Below are positions 54,317 through 64,000 of a stretch of 64,000 nt of DNA, in pieces. Both the position numbers and the translations under genes were made by a program. Source of the stretch: Lucinisca nassula (lineage: Eukaryota; Mollusca; Bivalvia; Lucinida; Lucinidae); the NCBI GenBank assembly GCA_963580285.1, contig OY757023.1, positions 125,355,440-125,419,439 on the forward strand. The letters run 5' to 3'. The notes beneath the pieces are model-generated. The model had not been told where the DNA came from, did no database searches, and worked only from the letters and a program-made list of their open reading frames with translations. How positions within the stretch are numbered: position 1 is the stretch's first letter; every line of letters starts with the position of its first letter.

Positions 54317-55596
54317 TCAGACTTTATACATCCATAATACTAGACATGCTTCATCATTCCTGTACTGATAACTCTGTCTCTTCTTCCAGTCTTTATAACC
54401 ATTGCCACCACTAACTACCAGCATTGTCTTGGTATCCTGCTTTCTCAGAGTATCAACCGAAGAGCCACCTGTAAAACTGCTACCAATCCTATGCTTATCA
54501 TTAGCTTCCAATTTTGCAGCCTCATGGAATTCTACTATTTTTGAAGTCCTAACACTTGATCGTCTTTTAACCGAACTTGTGTTTGGCTTCTTAGCTTCAA
54601 TTGGACTGTGAAAATTAGGCCTCCTGTACCAAGATCCTTGCAGGTTTGCAGCATGTTCTGTTTCACTGTAACTGCCAGAGTTATGTGAATTCAATGTTCT
54701 GGATGTGTTCACCTTTGTTTCAGACTTCAGGAAACCATACAGGTCATCCACTTCTGTCTCATCAACTTCTTGTTCTTCTAATTCCCTTGCAGCTTTTCTC
54801 TCATTCACCTTTTTAACTAGCTCCGAGTTAAAACTCAGCTGTTTTGGAACAACTTCTTTATCATCTTTATCAGCTGTACTTGTTTCAGCATCCTTCTGAG
54901 CTGGTTCAGTTTTACTTTCGACACTTTCTACACCCTGAATATGAGACAAATTGTCACCCTGTTTATCCTCAGAATCTTTTTGTGGCTCTAGAACAAAGTA
55001 GTTGTGTTCACCAGATGTCTGTAACATCTGGTCTGCGGCACCAGTTTGTACTTCTGAAGCATCTGTCTCTTGACCAGTTTCAGTTACATTCTCCAAAGTG
55101 CCATTCGGTGTAATATTGGGATCTTTGTTAAGTTTTGGTGACAATATTTCACCTTCAAGCCTAATATTTGCATTACATTCATATTCATGTTGACTGCCTT
55201 TGGACAATCTGATACTTTCATAAAGATTTTCATCCTGTACTGGTTTTTCTCTGCAGTCCACAAACACTTCATTGTCTTCTTCATGCTTCTTCTCTACAGT
55301 TGCTGGTAAACCAGTTGTTTCTGAATCAGACGTTTTAATGATAGAGGACATTTTCCTCTTAATTGGAGCCCCATTTACTGGTCCATAATGTACTGGCACT
55401 AAAAACTTCACTAGTCCATTATGGCCATGGAATGAAACATGTGGTCTTTTGTTGATTTTAGGGACTCCATCCCGTAGTCTTGGTAACGGATATGTAAGAA
55501 CAATGCCATCACTAGTTCCCACCCAGAGAAGACCTAGGCTAGCCACAAGACTAGTTATTTTGTAGTCTTTTCTATTTTCTTTGGCACCAGTGAAAA
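54317..55596 (-). CDS. ARHGEF10: ARHGEF10/10L-like Rho GEF, terminal exon (C-terminal propeller end and tail)
   Basis: The acceptor is 'atttttttcag'. The first two bases complete a Val codon begun in the exon at 61946, and the exon ends at a stop at 54319-54317 (425 codons). It starts with 'FTGAKENRKDYKITSLVASL' then 'GLLWVGTSDGIVLTYPLPRL', 'GVPKINKRPHVSFHGHNGLV' and 'KFLVP', the last WD40-like blade of ARHGEF10-family proteins. A long low-complexity, acidic, Ser/Glu-rich middle (about residues 60-330) follows, then 'DDLYGFLKSE' and near the end 'TMLVVSGGNGYKDW', which parallels 'LVVCGGQGH' in human ARHGEF10L. The chain ends 'VLWMYKV'. The family activates RhoA/B/C through an upstream DH-PH module not in this window. 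The orthologue choice between 10 and 10L is open. Confidence 0.92.
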
Positions 55597-55724
55597 CTGA
55601 AAAAAATATACAAACATTATAACCATTATAAAGGTAACAATTAATAATTGAAAGCAGACACAAACCTACCTATGTAAGTAAAACTTCAATAGCATGAACA
55701 CTGATGGCTCCTGTAGAACTACAG

Positions 55725-55862
55725 ATTAAATGTTCTATAAAAGGGTTATCCTTTGGAAGCAAAGAAAACACCACAAAACTAAGTATGGGGTGTACAGTTT
55801 CTGGGTCAGACAAGCTAGTTTTGGCCAATATGGCCTCATCAGTGACCCTAAAATATTTTCAA
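55725..55862 (+). repeat. inverted repeat arm in ARHGEF10 intron (left)
   Basis: 'gttctataaaagggttatcc' and 'ggccaatatggcctcatcag' are the reverse complement of sequence at 60885-61025. Confidence 0.85.
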
Positions 55863-55864
55863 AA

Positions 55865-58800
55865 CAAGAGGCCTATGGGCCACTACGCTCACCAGAGGTC
55901 ATGTATTTTACACCATATACAGGCAATGTGCCCATCTTGGTCATGTGACAACTATACCACGAATAATGTTCAATTGCCTCATCCCCATAGAGGCTTTTAA
56001 TGTAATTTGGTTTCAACCAGCACAGCTCATTTACTGGAGAAGAAGATAAAAATACTGATTCTGAGCTATCCAAGACAAAGGTCAGTAATGATCTTGACCT
56101 TTGGAATTGATTAACTTCCATTCATCTGTTTATGATGGGACCGGCTGCCATGCAATCAGTAAAATCCACTGTCTTGCTCTTTTCCGATACAAATGTCTAA
56201 GTGATCAAATTTGACCTTGACGTTAAACAGGTCAAGGTCAGCTAAAGGTCATCAGTTAAATAAATTTGGTAGGGCCTGAGTCCCCAATGCTACATACCAA
56301 ATTTCAAGGTCATCGGCTATTTGGTTTCTGAGAAGAAAATTCTTATTTTTTTTTACCATATATGAGCATGGCAAACAACATTGGTCAGGTGACCCAGTCA
56401 TTACAAACAAATTTCATTCCCCCTACCCATAGAGGCTCCAAATGTAATTTGGTTTCAATCATCCCACCAGTTTAAGTGGGGAAGATAAAAAAAAAATAAC
56501 TGAATCTGAGGCATCCAGGATAAAGGTCAGTAAATGACCTTGACCTTTGGAATTGATAAACTTCCATTCAGCTAACTGCAAATATCATTTTTGATGTCAC
56601 AGCCTACCAGGCAATCAGAAATATCCACTATTTTGCCTTTTTTTTCCATACAAATGTCTAAGTGACCAAATTTGACCTTGACATAAAATAGGTGAAGGTC
56701 AAACAAAAGTCATCATTTGAACAAACTTGGTAGGGCCAAAGTCCCTGATGCTGCGTACCAAGTTTCAAGATCATCGACGATTCGGTTTTTGAGAAGAAGA
56801 TATTCAAAGGTTTTTAACCATATATGGGCATGGCGGCCATATTGGTCATGTGACCCAGTCCACACAAACAAACTTTCGTTCCCCCATTCTATAGAGGCTC
56901 CATATGTAATTTGGTTTCAATTGGCCAAGTAGTTTAAGTGAAGAAGAACATGAAAATATTGAATCTGAGCCGTCCTAGACAAAGGTCGGGAAATGACCTT
57001 GACCTTTGGACCTTATAAACTTCCATTCGGCTGATTGCAAATAACATTTCTGATGCCACTAGCTACCATGCAATCAGAAAAATCCACTGTTTTGCCTTTT
57101 TTCCATACAAATATCTAAGTGACCAAATTTGACCTTGAAGTAAAACAGGTCAAGGTCAACCAAAGGTCATAATTAGAACAAACTTGGTAGGGCCCGAGTC
57201 CCCGATGCTGCATACCAAGTTTCAAGATCATCGGCTATTCGGTTCTTGAGAAGAAGATTTTTAAAGCTTTTTACCATATATGGGCATGGTGGCCATATTT
57301 GTCATGTGACCAAGTCCTCACGAACACTTTTTTGTTCCCCCATTCCATAAAGGCTCCACATATAATTTGGTTTCAATTGGCCGAGTAGCTTAAGTGAAGA
57401 AGAAGATGAACCGCCCCCGCCCATAGGGGCTTGAAGAAATATATGGGCTGCATGATGCTTCCGCGCAGAGCTGAATCTGGCCTGCACACTAGTACTGGTA
57501 AATGGCTTAGAGGATCTAAGCCTGTCTAGGAACCGCGGTGCGAGGCGGACCGTCCATGCTAATAAACCCTATTTGTTTCATTGGGCGACAGGGCTTGAGA
57601 TGTCATTATATCTCATTGTCGGGTAAAAGTCCCACAAAATTGGAAGCAACGTCTCCAAAATGACCTTTACAGTGTTGACGGGAACGTTAAACCTCAAATC
57701 AAACAAAACAAACAAACAAACAAGAAGAAGATGAAAATACTGAATCTGAGCCGTCCTGGACAAAGGTCGGGAAATGACCTTGACCTTTGGAACTTATAAA
57801 CTTACATTCAGCGGATTGCAAATACCATTTCTGATGCCACTAGCTACCATGCAATTAGAAAAATCCACGGTTTTGCCTTTTTTCCATACAAATGTCTAAG
57901 TGACCAAATTTGACCTTGAAGTAAAACAGGTCAAGGTCAACCAAAGGTCATAATTTGAACAAACTTGGCAGGGCCCGATTCCCCGATGCTGCATACCAAG
58001 TTTCAAGATCATCGGCCATTTGGTTCTTGAGAAGAAGATTTTTAAAGGTTTTTACCATATATGGGCATGGTGGCCATATTGGTCATGTGACCCAGTCCTC
58101 ATGAACAAACTTTCGTTCCCCCATTCCAAAGAGGCTCCACATGTAATTTGGTTTCAATTGGCCAAGTAGTTTAAGTGAAGAAGATGAAAATACTGAATCT
58201 GAGCCGTCCTGGACAAAGGTTGGGAAATGACCTTGACCTTTGGAACTTATAAACTTCCATTCAGCTGATTGCAAATACCATTTCTGATGCTACTAGCTAC
58301 CATGTAATCAGAAAAATCCACTGTTTTGCCTTTTTCCCATACAAATGTCTAAGTGACCAAATTTGACCTTGAAGTAAAACAGGTCAAGGTCAACCAAAGG
58401 TCATAATTTGAACAAACTTGGTAGGGCCCGAGTCACCGATGCTGCATACCAAGTTTCAAGATCATCGGCTATTCGGTTCTTGAGAAGAAGATTTTTAAAG
58501 GTTTTTACCATATATGGGCATGGGGGCCATATTGGTCATATGACCCAGTCCTCACGCACCAAACTTTCCTTCCCCCATTCCATACAGGCTCCATATGTAT
58601 TTTGGTTTCAATTGGCCAAGTAGTTTAAATGAAGAAGAAGATGAAAATACTGAATCTGAGCCGTCCTGGACAAAGGTCGGGAAATAACCATGACCTTTGG
58701 AACTTATAAACTTCCATTCAGCTGATTGCAAATACCATTTCTGATGCCACTAGCTACCATGCAATCAGAAAAATCCACTGTTTTGCCTTTTTTCAATACA

Positions 58801-59185
58801 AATGTCTAAGTGACCAAATTTAACATTGACGTAAAACAGGTCAAGGTCAACTGAAGGTCATAATTTGAACAAACTTGGTAGGGCCCCAGTCCCCCATGCT
58901 GCATACCAAGTTTCAAGATCATCGGCCATTCGGTTCTTGAGAAGAAGATTTTTAAAGGTTTTTACCATATATGGACATGGCGGCCATATTGGTCATGTGA
59001 CCCAGTCTTCACGAACAAACTTTCGTTCCCCTTCCTACAGAGGCTCCACATGTAATTTGGTTTCAATTGGCCCAGCAGTTTCTGGAGAGAAGTCGTTTGA
59101 AAATGTTGACGCAGACTTGGACGACGGACGGCGGATCACTGCCTATACTATAAGCTCCCCGGAGCCTTTGGCTCTGGTGAGCTAA
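55865..59185 (+). mobile_element. HINE/Helitron2-like element C with ~455-bp tandem units
   Basis: 5' 'caagaggcctatgggccact' and 'gctcaccagagg'. About seven units share 'ccatatatgggcatgg', 'ggtcatgtgacccagtcc', 'ggtcaaggtcaaccaaaggt' and 'accttgacctttggaa'. The 3' end has 'ggacgacggacgg', the hairpin 'ggagcctttggctc' and terminal CTAA. It carries SINE-B at 57411. It lies in the ARHGEF10 intron, antisense to the gene. Confidence 0.88.
57411..57721 (+). mobile_element. SINE-B, complete, with 14-bp target duplication
   Basis: Starts 'ccgcccccgcccataggggc', ends 'acgttaaacctcaaatcaaa' and a (CAAA)n tail. 'aagaagaagatgaa' is present at 57397-57410 and 57722-57735. Neighbouring HINE units without the insertion read straight through this point (for example 58180). 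Confidence 0.95.
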
Positions 59186-59539
59186 AAATAAAAACTACAC
59201 TATGGTGAAAGGCATGGAGGCTTTTTATGGCCACCACAAATTACCTTAACATCAGCTGTAGCGATGTTAAATATGTTCTATAAAATTTTTTTGAGTCCTT
59301 AGATAGTTATTAACATAGCCCCATTTAAAAAAAAGTAAGGGATAATTTAGGAAGCTTTTCTTAACTTTATCTTGAAAATGTATGTGGTGTGTACTCATTA
59401 AATCACCAAATGGAGGCACAACATACTTCACCTATACCTTGATTATGCCTGCAGTGGCCAGTTGTTCAACACTAACAACATCGAAAGTTAATGTATGGTT
59501 AAAACTTTGATCATATAATATGGCAAATATGCTAATATT
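59186..59539. other. intronic stretch, MITE remnants
   Basis: 'gaaaatgtatgtggtgtgtactcattaaatc' near 59375 is a relic of the CAGTC-type hairpin, and 59458-59550 is M9-like. Confidence 0.5.
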
Positions 59540-60270
59540 TTTGCTGAAATATTTTTGGAGGCCTGTGACCTTGAAAAAAAGGTCAAGGTCCCCAAAATCT
59601 GATCATATCTGTGGCATGTTGTAATGATATATTGTATGAAAAAAGTCTCTTTTTTACCGTTGACCTCTAAGTATGACCTTGACCCTGGAGGTACCAACCT
59701 GTGTCTTGCACATGACACATCATCTCATGATGGTTAACATTTCAATATCCATCAAGGAATAAGAAAGTTACTGACCGGACACGGCAAAAAAGACCCTTTT
59801 TGGACCTTTGACCTCTAAGTATAACCTTGACCTTGGAGGTACCAACCTGGGAAATGTGCGCAACACATCATCTTATGATGGTTAATATTTCCGCCAAGTA
59901 ATTTCAAAATCCATCCAGGAATAAGCAAGTTATTGACCAAACACGAAAAAAAGACCCTTTTTTTACCTTTGACCTCTTAAGGTTGACCTTGGCCTTGGAG
60001 AAACAGACCTGGGTCTTGTGTACAACACATCGTCTTATGATGGTTAATAATTCTGCAGGTAATTTCATAATCTATCCAGGAATAAGAAAGTTATTGACCG
60101 AGCACGAAAAAAAGGTCCCTTTTTTACCTTTGACCTCTAAGTATGACCTTGACCTTTGAGGTACCAACCTGGGTCATGTGCATGACACATTGTCTCATGA
60201 TGGTTAACATTTCCGCCAAGTAATTTTAAAATCCATCTAAAAATAAGGAAGTTATTGACCGGACACAATT
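59540..60270. repeat. tandem repeat, period about 170 bp, rich in TGACCTTGA
   Basis: Four to five units share 'acctctaagtatgaccttga', 'ccttggaggtaccaacctgg', 'cttatgatggttaa' and 'aataagaaagttattgaccg'. It may be the core of another HINE-like element ending near 60520 at 'ctccccgaaaaaaggggag'. Confidence 0.8.
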
Positions 60271-60604
60271 TGCCCATACATTCATACAAAATTTTGTGAC
60301 CGACAAACTTCCAAGGGAGAGAACTCAAAAAGTATAAATGTGAGAGTTATAGTTCTTGCAATCTGCATGTCGTCTAATTTTGATTAATACAAATATGAAG
60401 TTTTGTGAAGATAGCTTTAATGGTTTTAAAGTTATAGAGCTGACACAATTTTGTGACAGAGGTACAGATGGGCGCCTGGGGGAAAATCAATATGACTCCC
60501 CGAAAAAAGGGGAGACATAATGAGGTCTGTGAGGTGAGGGTGTTCAAACTACTGAATATCACTATACAACCCTAACCTTATATTCCAATGCAAATTTATG
60601 ACAA

Positions 60605-61945
60605 ACCTACCTAAGATAAAGTTGGTGTCAGCAGTAGTAATGTTGATCTACCTGAGATAAAGTTCTTGACATCAATAGTGATGTTACCGAGCTATGACTA
60701 AGTTGGTGGCAGTAGTACTGATGTAGCTTATCTGAGATAAAATTGGGGACAGCAGTATTTGATGTGAACCTACCTGAGATAAAGTTGGTGACATCAGTAG
60801 TGATGTTGACCTACCAAATGCAAGTTGTTATCATAGTGTAGATTATATTTTCTTGTCCTTTGGGATCATTGATTCCACTGTGGAATTTGAAAATATCTGA
60901 GGGTCACTGATGAGGCCTAAATGGCCGAAACTAGCTAGTCTGGCCCAGAAAACATGTACACTCCATATTTTTTCAGTTCTGTGGTGTATTCCTTGCTTCC
61001 AAAGGATAACCCTTTTATAGAACATATTGTTGACAGTAGTGGTGATGGCAACCTATCTGAGATAAAGTTGTTGGCAATGTCAGCCAATCTTGAGAAAGTT
61101 GACAAAAGTTGTGATATCAACCTATCTGAGATAAAGTTATTGAAAGAAATTGTGGTGTCAAAATGCCTGAGATAAAGTTGTTGACAGCAGTTGTAATCTT
61201 GATCTACCTGAGATAAAGCTGTTTACAGCATTAATGATGCTGACTCACCTGAGATGATAAGTTACTGACATTAGTGATTTCAACCTAGCCAAGATAAACT
61301 TATTGTTAGCAGTAGTGATGTCAACCTACTCAAGATAAACTTGTAGTTAGCAGTAGTGATGTCAACCTACCCAAGATAAACTTGTTGTTAGCAGTGGTGA
61401 TGTCAACCTGCCTAACATTAAGTTGTTCAAAGCAGTAGTGATGACATCCTACCTGAGATGAAGTTGCTGACAGCAGTATAATGTCAACTGACCTGTGAAA
61501 AAATTGTTGAAAGCTGTAGTGTTGTTGATCTACCGGTACTTGAAAAAAAAATGTTGACAGCAGTAGTGTTGTAAACCTACCTGACATGAAATTGTTGAAA
61601 ACATTGGTGTTGTCATTCTACCTGAGATGAAGTTGTTGAAAGCGGTGGTGATGTCAACCTACCTGGGATGAAGTTGTTGAAAGCAGTGGTGATGTCATCC
61701 TTCCTGAGATGAAGTTGTTGAAAGCAGTGTTGATGTCAACCTACCTGAGATGAAGTTGTTGAAAACAGTGGTGATGTCAACCTACATAAGATAAAGTTGT
61801 TGACAGCAGTAGTGATGACAACATGAGATAAAGCTGTTGACAGCAGTAGTGATGTTAACATCACTTAAATAAAGTTGTTATAAGCAGTAGTGATGTTGAT
61901 CTACTTGAGATAAAGTTGTTGATAGCAGTAGTGATGTCAACCTAC
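60605..61945 (-). repeat. 41-bp minisatellite derived from an exon end and its splice donor
   Basis: Units such as 'gtgatgtcaacctacctgag' plus 'atgaagttgttgaaagcagtg' repeat at 41-bp spacing (61648, 61689, 61730). On the minus strand each unit matches the last bases of the ARHGEF10 exon (VDITTAVNNFIS) and its donor CTCAG|GTAGG. About 22 units lie in 61026-61945 and more degenerate ones in 60605-60830. Confidence 0.9.
60885..61025 (-). repeat. inverted repeat arm in ARHGEF10 intron (right), interrupting the minisatellite
   Basis: 'gggtcactgatgaggcctaa' and 'ggataacccttttatagaac' mirror 55725-55862. Confidence 0.85.
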
Positions 61946-62129
61946 CTGAGATAAAGTTGTTGACAGCGGTAGTGATGTCAACCTCCTGTAAAAACTTCTT
62001 ACTTTCCCTGTGGTAGAGAAAAAGTTTAGACTGGCCATAAAATGACACCCACACTCCAACACCTGCTTTGGTAAGGAACTGGACTTCTGTGTTTAATATC
62101 TGGTTGTCTTTCTGGGTGTCAATCTGACC
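61946..62129 (-). CDS. ARHGEF10: ARHGEF10/10L-like Rho GEF, penultimate exon
   Basis: The acceptor is 'tgtatttacag' and the donor 'TCTCAG|gtaggt'. It has 61 codons plus one base, phase 0 to 1. 'VQFLTKAGVGVWVSFYGQSK' followed by 'LFLYHRESKKFLQEVDITTA' is the propeller blade that in ARHGEF10L reads roughly VGIWIAF, LRLFHTETLKHLQDINIATP. It runs directly into the terminal exon. Its last 41 bases are the founder unit of the adjacent minisatellite, and several downstream units offer alternative donors. Upstream exons must lie beyond 64000. Confidence 0.92.
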
Positions 62130-62286
62130 CTGTAAATACATGTCAATTACCGGAGCTCAGTCATAGAAAGCAAACAAAGGCTTTAGCTACTGTAACACTG
62201 AAATTATGGTAATTGTAGATCTATGGTTTGTTGAAAAAATGTGTGATAAACCTTATTTTTGGCAAACATACCAGTTTATCAGCTTT

Positions 62287-62535
62287 TGTACAGATAAACC
62301 TCTTTATAGCACTGTTTATGATAACAAAGTTTTGGATTAAACACGGTTTAAAGACTGATCCCAAAAATGTTTAGACCATGTTGGGATTCAAAGCTAAACC
62401 CTTGTTATATTCATTTATAGAAAAATGACCATGTATGATCATTTTTCTATAAAATCTACACATTTTTGTTTGAACATAACAAGGGTTTAGCTTTGAATCC
62501 CAACAATAGTGTCATAAAAGGGTTGTAGTGTAGCT
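62287..62535. mobile_element. hairpin MITE
   Basis: Arms 'ttgggattcaaagctaaacc' (62381) and 'ggtttagctttgaatcccaa' (62503) pair, with inner 'agaaaaatga' / 'tcatttttct'. 'ataaacctctttatagcact' marks the left end. Confidence 0.75.
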
Positions 62536-62944
62536 TAATATTTATACCCAAAACGAGTTTGTTACAAGAGAAATATTTTGGAAAGTACGGCCCAACAGCA
62601 GTCAGTGATGGTAATTCTGCATGTTATCAACATTATAAATCCCATACACCTACCCGGTAAATGCATTTTCAATGAGCATGGAAATTAATGAGCGTCATTC
62701 AAATTACGATTTAGAATATATCTAGGTAGACAAAAAGTTCAGAAACACAATGATATGATTTTTTTGGTCCATTCTTCAGAAAACAACAGTGTGTCAGACC
62801 ATAGTTCAAACCCCAGGAAGGAAGAAAACACCAACCTCACCACAGCAATGTTCACTGTAACCCGGTTTTGGAGAAAAAAATGTATAAAATGTATAAAGAA
62901 AAATGACCATAAATGAATGGTTATTTTCATATGTATAGCCTATA
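62536..62944. other. no gene recognised
   Basis: No further ARHGEF10 exon was found here. Overlapping minus-strand frames at 62739-63000 lack family motifs. Confidence 0.4.
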
Positions 62945-63700
62945 AAGACAAGAATTCCGCCGAAGGCTATGTTGCTCCTGTGAGGGGGCAAAGTCAGCAA
63001 ACCATGAAATCTAGGGCAAGGTCTGATATTTATGCTTCCATAAAAGTTGCCATTCCTAAATGCAAGCTTGTACCAAATATCATTAATGAAGTTCTAATAG
63101 TTCTTGAGAAATGAACTTAAACATTAGGTTAAACACTAGGGTTGATGCAATAGTTCACTAAGTCAGTGGACCATGAAATTTAGGTCAAGGTCAAATATGG
63201 ATGCTTGCATTTAAGTTGCCATCCACAGATACAAGTTAGTACCAAGTATCATTACTGAAGCTCTTGAGAAATAAACTTGACCATTTGGGGTAATGCTAGG
63301 GTGGTCGCAATATTTTACGAAGTAAGTGAACCATGAAATGTAGGTCAAGGTCAAATATGGATGCTTGCATTTAAGTTGCCATCCACAGATAAAAGTTTGT
63401 ACCAAATATCATTAATGAAGCTCTTATAGTTCTTGAGAAATAAACTTGACTATTTGGGTGAATGCTATGGTGGTCGCAATATTTTACAAAGTCAGTGAAC
63501 CATGAAATGTAGGTCAAGATCAAATATGGATGCTTGCATTTAAGTTGCCATCCACAGATACAAGTTTGTACCAAGTATCATTAATGAAGCTCTTATAGTT
63601 CTTGAGAAATAAACTTGACCATTTGGGTGAACGCTAGGGTGGTTGCAAATGTGGACGCCTTGACGAACACACCGACGAACGAACGCACCGATGGAAAATC
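62945..63700 (+). repeat. tandem family F (about 165-bp units), second locus
   Basis: Starts 'aagaattccgccgaaggcta'. Units share 'ggtcaaggtcaaatatggat', 'gaagctcttatagttcttga' and 'gaccatttgggtgaacgcta'. It ends in 'gacgaacacaccgacgaacg' and 'tcgggtgcctatatcgcgca'. The architecture (unique start, tandem core, short GACG-rich end) is like the HINEs. Confidence 0.82.
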
Positions 63701-63724
63701 GGGTGCCTATATCGCGCAATGTTA

Positions 63725-64000
63725 ATAGCAGGTGCGAAAAAAAAACATAGGTCCTAAACTCCGTTCAGAAAATCTGAATCATCGATTTTTTCGTTTCTTT
63801 CTTTTAGTACTCATTTTAGCCCATACATCACTATGTAAAAGTTTTAGACCTGACCCTCTGCCGACTTCTCCAGCAAGCCGCACGCCTCTGCGACAGGCAG
63901 GAAAGGCTGTGATTATTTGGAGAAAATTGCAAAACAAAGAAATGAGACCATAGACTAAGTCCATTTGACGATGATTGTCAGGTGAAATAATAAATATTCA
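63725..64000. other. window end; possible short coding fragment
   Basis: A plus-strand frame (63732-63953) after the acceptor-like 'tttctttcttttag' (63807) contains 'SFRPDPLPTSPASRTPLRQAG', but no family is recognised and the minus strand is open too. It is not called as a gene. Confidence 0.25.

Noticed and set aside
54402..55113. Plus-strand frames opposite the ARHGEF10 exon
   Set aside because: They are antisense shadows of the low-complexity Ser/Glu-rich coding region.
58408..59185. Related plus-strand frames starting MNKLGRA at 56717, 58408 and 58865
   Set aside because: They recur once per HINE C unit and reflect the repeat, not a gene family.

Overview
This is animal nuclear DNA dominated by mobile elements. 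Intron-rich genes with multi-kilobase introns, tRNA-derived SINEs, pearl/HINE-like elements with tandem cores and (GACA)n or (GAC)n ends, and abundant small inverted-repeat transposons all fit a bivalve mollusc, perhaps a venerid clam. That assignment is inference; no species marker is present. There is no operon, prophage, CRISPR array or rRNA.

Only two protein-coding genes can be supported, both on the minus strand. (1) Seven exons between 21931 and 630 join in phase into a protein with two FYVE-type zinc fingers and a C-terminal helix. The visible part is 471 residues, and the true 5' end may lie at higher coordinates. (2) Two exons (62129-61946 and 55596-54317) encode the C-terminus of an ARHGEF10/ARHGEF10L-type Rho guanine nucleotide exchange factor; its catalytic part lies beyond the window.

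The rest is layered transposon debris. The main classes are: a hairpin MITE family ('MITE-H', about 25 copies) built around a nearly perfect palindrome of about 70 bp; TTAA-flanked piggyBac-type MITEs (families M2 and M3); CAGTC-ended, TA-flanked MITEs; an exactly 236-bp element in three copies, each with a 4-bp target duplication; Helitron2/HINE-like elements ending in a hairpin plus CTAA, with tandem cores (11.2-13.5, 27.3-32.1, 40.8-43.3, 44.9-46.6 and 55.9-59.2 kb); several SINE families; two LINE reverse-transcriptase relics; and a Tc1-like transposase relic. Many are nested, so an insertion order can be read.

The points most worth following up are: the MITE hairpin core is shared by families with unrelated ends, and its two arms change together; a 41-bp minisatellite in the ARHGEF10 intron is made of copies of the exon end and its splice donor; two different HINEs entered the same spot of MITE-H; and transposons abut the splice acceptors of three FYVE-gene exons.

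Family labels (SINE-B, MITE-H, M2 to M9) are local names used only here. All coordinates were read by eye, so repeat edges may be off by several bases; exon edges were checked by splice site and reading phase.
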